Assembly: GCF_001540865.1 (NCBI RefSeq)
Contig: NC_033641.1
Span: 8,935,767-8,999,766, forward strand
DNA from: Ananas comosus
Taxonomy: Eukaryota; Streptophyta; Magnoliopsida; Poales; Bromeliaceae
Direction: 5' to 3'
Length of the DNA stretch: 64,000 nt
In this document: piece after piece, positions 61,162-64,000 of the stretch
Layout: each line of letters begins with the position of its first letter
How positions within the stretch are numbered: the stretch's first letter is position 1
Notes under the pieces: generated by a model
What the model saw: only the letters and a program-made list of their open reading frames with translations
What the model was told of the DNA's origin: nothing
Database searches by the model: none
Program-made: the position numbers and the translations under genes

Positions 61162-64000
61162 TCAAAGATGATTCCTGCGGCGGTGGCGGTGCGGGTGCCG
61201 CCGCATTCCGACACGCCGACGACCCCCCACTGCATACGCCGCCGCTGCCTCGGCCGCCCTGCCTGACAGCACGCGCGACAGCGCCGCCATCGCGCGTGAC
61301 TGCCTTGCAACCGCCCCCGTCGTCGACGGCTCCTGCGACAGCACGATCTCGTAGCCGTCGTAGTACGACTCCATCCCCTCCGCCATGGCCTGCCACACCA
61401 AGCCGCCGGCCATCGACCCCCCGCTGGCCCGCGCGGAGCTGTAGATGCCCGCGTACACGGTGTTCAGGAACGCGTCGCGCCCGTTCTCGGTGTACCCTGC
61501 GTCCCGCTTCGACTTGCCGAACTCGGCGAAGACCAGCGGCTTCCGCAGGATCTGCCGCGCGTCGTTCCAGTGGCTCCACATCCACCGCCGCACGAACGCC
61601 GTTTGCGCAGCGTCATTTTGCCCGGAGAGCCTGCAGAACAAGAGTAACCTTTTGTGATTCTTACCGTTCAGATTCTATTTTCATCTACTTTTGTAAGTGA
61701 GCGATATTACCATATATCTGGATACGCATGGATGGTCGCAAAATCAATCTCCTTGACGAGATTGCTGGTAATGTAATCCGTCCCAACTTGGAATCCGGGA
61801 TTGTACTGCTTCTTCTCAGGCATGGACTCCCCATAAAACCCCTCCATTCCCACCTCAAGCATGTGTTTCCTATCCAATGATTTTGTGTAACTCGCCATCT
61901 CTTGCACCCACCCCTGTTACCAAAAACAATAATAACAAAAAAAAGTAAAAAAAAAAAAAAGGTGAAAAAAAATTGAGATTTATGTGCAAATTTGGGAAAA
62001 AATTGCAATAAGTGTGAAGTTACTAAATCAACTTCTTAATTACCATTATAAATATAAATTTGTTTCTTTTATTGTTATATTTCTTCTGAGAGAAATTTTA
62101 TAGTTGTTTCTTTTTTCTCCAACACGTCTGTTTTATCTTTCTTGTCATTCTTTATTCTTTCGAAAGTAACGGTGGTTGTCGTTGATCAATACGTGTTAAA
62201 ACTAATTCTGAGCTATTGCCTATTAAATTGATTTAATATCTATCACGCACATGAGTGGCAGTATGAAAATTTAAGACTAAAATGACTATTTTTTTATGAT
62301 CATTTTTTCATACCCTCTAATACCCGCCGGCCCGTTTAGTTATATAATACGGTGTTCAGATTCAGATAAAAAGAATTCCAAGTTGGATGAATCATAACAT
62401 GAATAGTTCATCAAACTATCTCAACAAAAACTCATAGAGGAGCTTCTTAACAAAGTTGCATGCGCTCGTTGTTACACAAGTAAGTTTGTAATGATAAAAC
62501 CGACCGTCCCCTAGAGCAAATGGCAAAGGGACTTGGTGGTTGGTACCTGAGACCCAAGTTCGAATCCTAGTTGATTCACATTTCCAGCTAAGTTTATTTC
62601 TAAATGAAATAAACGAAGCGGGTAGCGTGTTACCTATCTCTCTCTCAAAAAAAAAAAAAAAAGAGTTTGTAATGATAAATTGATGATACCCACATTCACA
62701 GTCCTTCCCGAGTAGTCTCTTTCGCAACGAGGTTCATTCATTAGCTCCCATGCCATGATTGTTGGGTCATCTTTGTAGGCCGTTTTAGTGATTGTGTTAA
62801 CCCTTGTTAAGATAGCCTACACCCAAAATGGAAATCCCAAATTTGTAAGAATAATATGTTAAAAGAAGTTGCAAGGTATGTAGATTTATTACTATTATGC
62901 GCGGGTCCAATTAATGTGCTGACATACTGACGTGTCATAAACAAATTTGCATGTAAAATGCAGAGGAGCAAAGAAACGAATAACAAAAAATCATGCCCTA
63001 GATGTTGGATCTATAGTTTCTGGTCATGCAAAGTGCATGGCATCCGCGGCGGCGGTTTCTAAAAAGATCGTCTGAATAGGATACGTACCGTATACTTTTC
63101 TTCGCCCGAAGTATTTACTCTTATATGTTTGTTATAATATATATATGGAGTTGAGCTGGAATGCTATCGGTAGCAAACGAATTCCGTTGTCACCCATTTG
63201 TTTTTTATGATGGAGCCTTCAAATCGACGATCGGCACCGTTGAACATGATCTATACCACTTGAAATATCTAGAAATCAAATTTCAAATCTTTTCGACATC
63301 ATTGACCTAATGATCAAAGGGTTTCAAATTTTGTAATTTTAATGGTCGATATGAAACGTTTTCTCGTTTAACGGTGTAAAGCTATTCAAATCAATTGAAT
63401 TTTGGTTAGAAAATTCTTTAAACTATTTTAGAACAGAATCTATACTTTCGATCTTGATTACAAAATTTCTATCATCACATTTTAGAGGATATTTATTTTC
63501 AGCCATTCATTTTTACGCCCACTTGATGAACAAGAGAACAATATCGAAAAAGCATGATATTTGATTTCTAGATACTTCAAGTGGTATAGATTATTTTCAA
63601 CGGTACCGATCGTCGATTTGGAGGCTCCATCATCGAAAATAAATGGATGGCAATGGAGCCCGTTTGCTACGAATAGTATTCCAGCTCAACTCTATATATA
63701 TGTATATATATGCATGGCATATGTTTACACTTTGCATGTAAGTTTGGTGTGTGTAAAATCATGAAAATTTTGTATAAAAATAATGCATATATTTATATTT
63801 ATATCATTACCTTTATATGGTTCTTGTAGTAACCCTTTACTACTGGATTTGTATAAAAATCATCTTCACTGTTTACTCCAACACCTGCTTTCCTAGCCCA
63901 CTCTACATATTGGGCTTTGCCTCCAAAGTCTTTGAAGTTGTTAACCAAGCTCAAGATCAGACGGACGCCGTATCTCCGCGCCTCAGAGATCACAAAATCC
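61162..64000 (-). CDS. MAN: Mannan endo-1,4-beta-mannosidase (GH5), 5' part outside the window
   Basis: Visible exons, high to low: 64000-63811 (open at the edge), 62816-62694, 61913-61711, 61630-61162; all GT-AG and in phase. Exon order gives [38 protein letters not shown], then [11 protein letters not shown] with the catalytic acid/base Glu in [54 protein letters not shown], and [15 protein letters not shown] with the nucleophile Glu. GH5 mannanases cut the mannan backbone in cell walls, in germination, fruit softening and wood formation; they are secreted, but the signal peptide exon is not in view. The last exon is very GC-rich and ends in a His/Arg-rich tail. The intron between the second and third visible exons holds a SINE. 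Confidence 0.93.
62499..62663 (+). mobile_element. tRNA-derived SINE, full-length copy in a mannanase intron
   Basis: CCGACCGTCCCCTAGAGCAA, GGGACTTGGTGGTTGGTACC, AAGTTCGAATCCTAG (B box), AACGAAGCGGGTAGCGTGTT and an A tail. Perfect 16-bp direct repeats AGTTTGTAATGATAAA flank it at 62483-62498 and 62664-62679. Opposite to the gene. Confidence 0.95.
63148..63692. mobile_element. Foldback MITE-like element, family A copy 4 (best preserved)
   Basis: 545 bp. Left GAGTTGAGCTGGAATGCTAT and right ATAGTATTCCAGCTCAACTC are near-perfect inverted ends; the arms continue through TAGCAAACG/CGTTTGCTA, GATGGAGCCT/AGGCTCCATC and TATACCACTTGAAATATCTA against TAGATACTTCAAGTGGTATA. It lies in an intron of the mannanase gene with TATATAT on both sides. 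No coding. Confidence 0.85.

Noticed and set aside
61127..61700. Frames of 152-183 residues beside the last mannanase exon
   Set aside because: They are alternate-frame shadows of the very GC-rich GH5 exon.

Overview
The window is nuclear DNA of a flowering plant, most likely a commelinid monocot. The reasons are intron-rich genes with GT-AG splicing, very GC-rich first exons beside AT-rich introns, a class D MADS-box gene, an AGL12-type MADS-box gene, plant endo-mannanase and OPR genes, and many short non-autonomous transposons and CT/GA and AT microsatellites. The species cannot be fixed from sequence alone; a pineapple-like genome would fit but is a guess. Single N bases at 2020, 29282 and 42764 (two of them inside microsatellites) point to assembly uncertainty there.

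Layout. 108-4350 (-) is a complete seven-exon AGAMOUS-clade (STK/AGL11-like) MADS-box gene. 11269-13855 (-) is the splicing factor SF3A1 gene. 15905-18224 and 19422-22519 (both +) are a tandem pair of 12-oxophytodienoate-reductase-like genes; the first copy is divergent at active-site positions. 22.5-31.3 kb is a gene-poor stretch packed with MITE-like foldback elements, SINEs and microsatellites. 31322-33787 (+) is an AGL12-like MADS-box gene with an apparent GC-AG intron. 34596-34669 (+) is a tRNA gene followed by a roughly 490-bp tandem duplication. 36255-40390 (+) is QTRT2, the zinc-binding partner subunit of the queuine tRNA-ribosyltransferase. 43499-47539 (+) is an N-myristoylated CDK-related kinase. 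49169-49470 (-) is a STIG1-like cysteine-rich reading frame caught between a SINE and an apparent solo LTR. 54655-55599 (+) is a seven-span membrane protein. 56787-60587 (+) is a two-exon single-span membrane protein of a plant family of unknown function. 61162-64000 (-) is the 3' part of an endo-beta-mannanase gene cut by the window edge.

The genes do not form one pathway; this is an ordinary plant gene neighbourhood. All coding models were assembled by hand from reading frames, splice consensus and phase; each multi-exon model closes in frame with no internal stop.

The most interesting unlisted structure is in the repeats. A tRNA-derived SINE family has about six members here, two with perfect 16-bp target duplications and one of these lying about 14 bp inside a mannanase intron. 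A foldback MITE family appears to carry (AT)n(GA)n microsatellites at its tips. Other points are an exact intron presence/absence difference between the OPR twins, a decayed duplicate of an exon end with its splice donor, CT tracts on the sense strand of five genes, and a possible upstream frame whose stop overlaps the main start of the seven-span protein gene.
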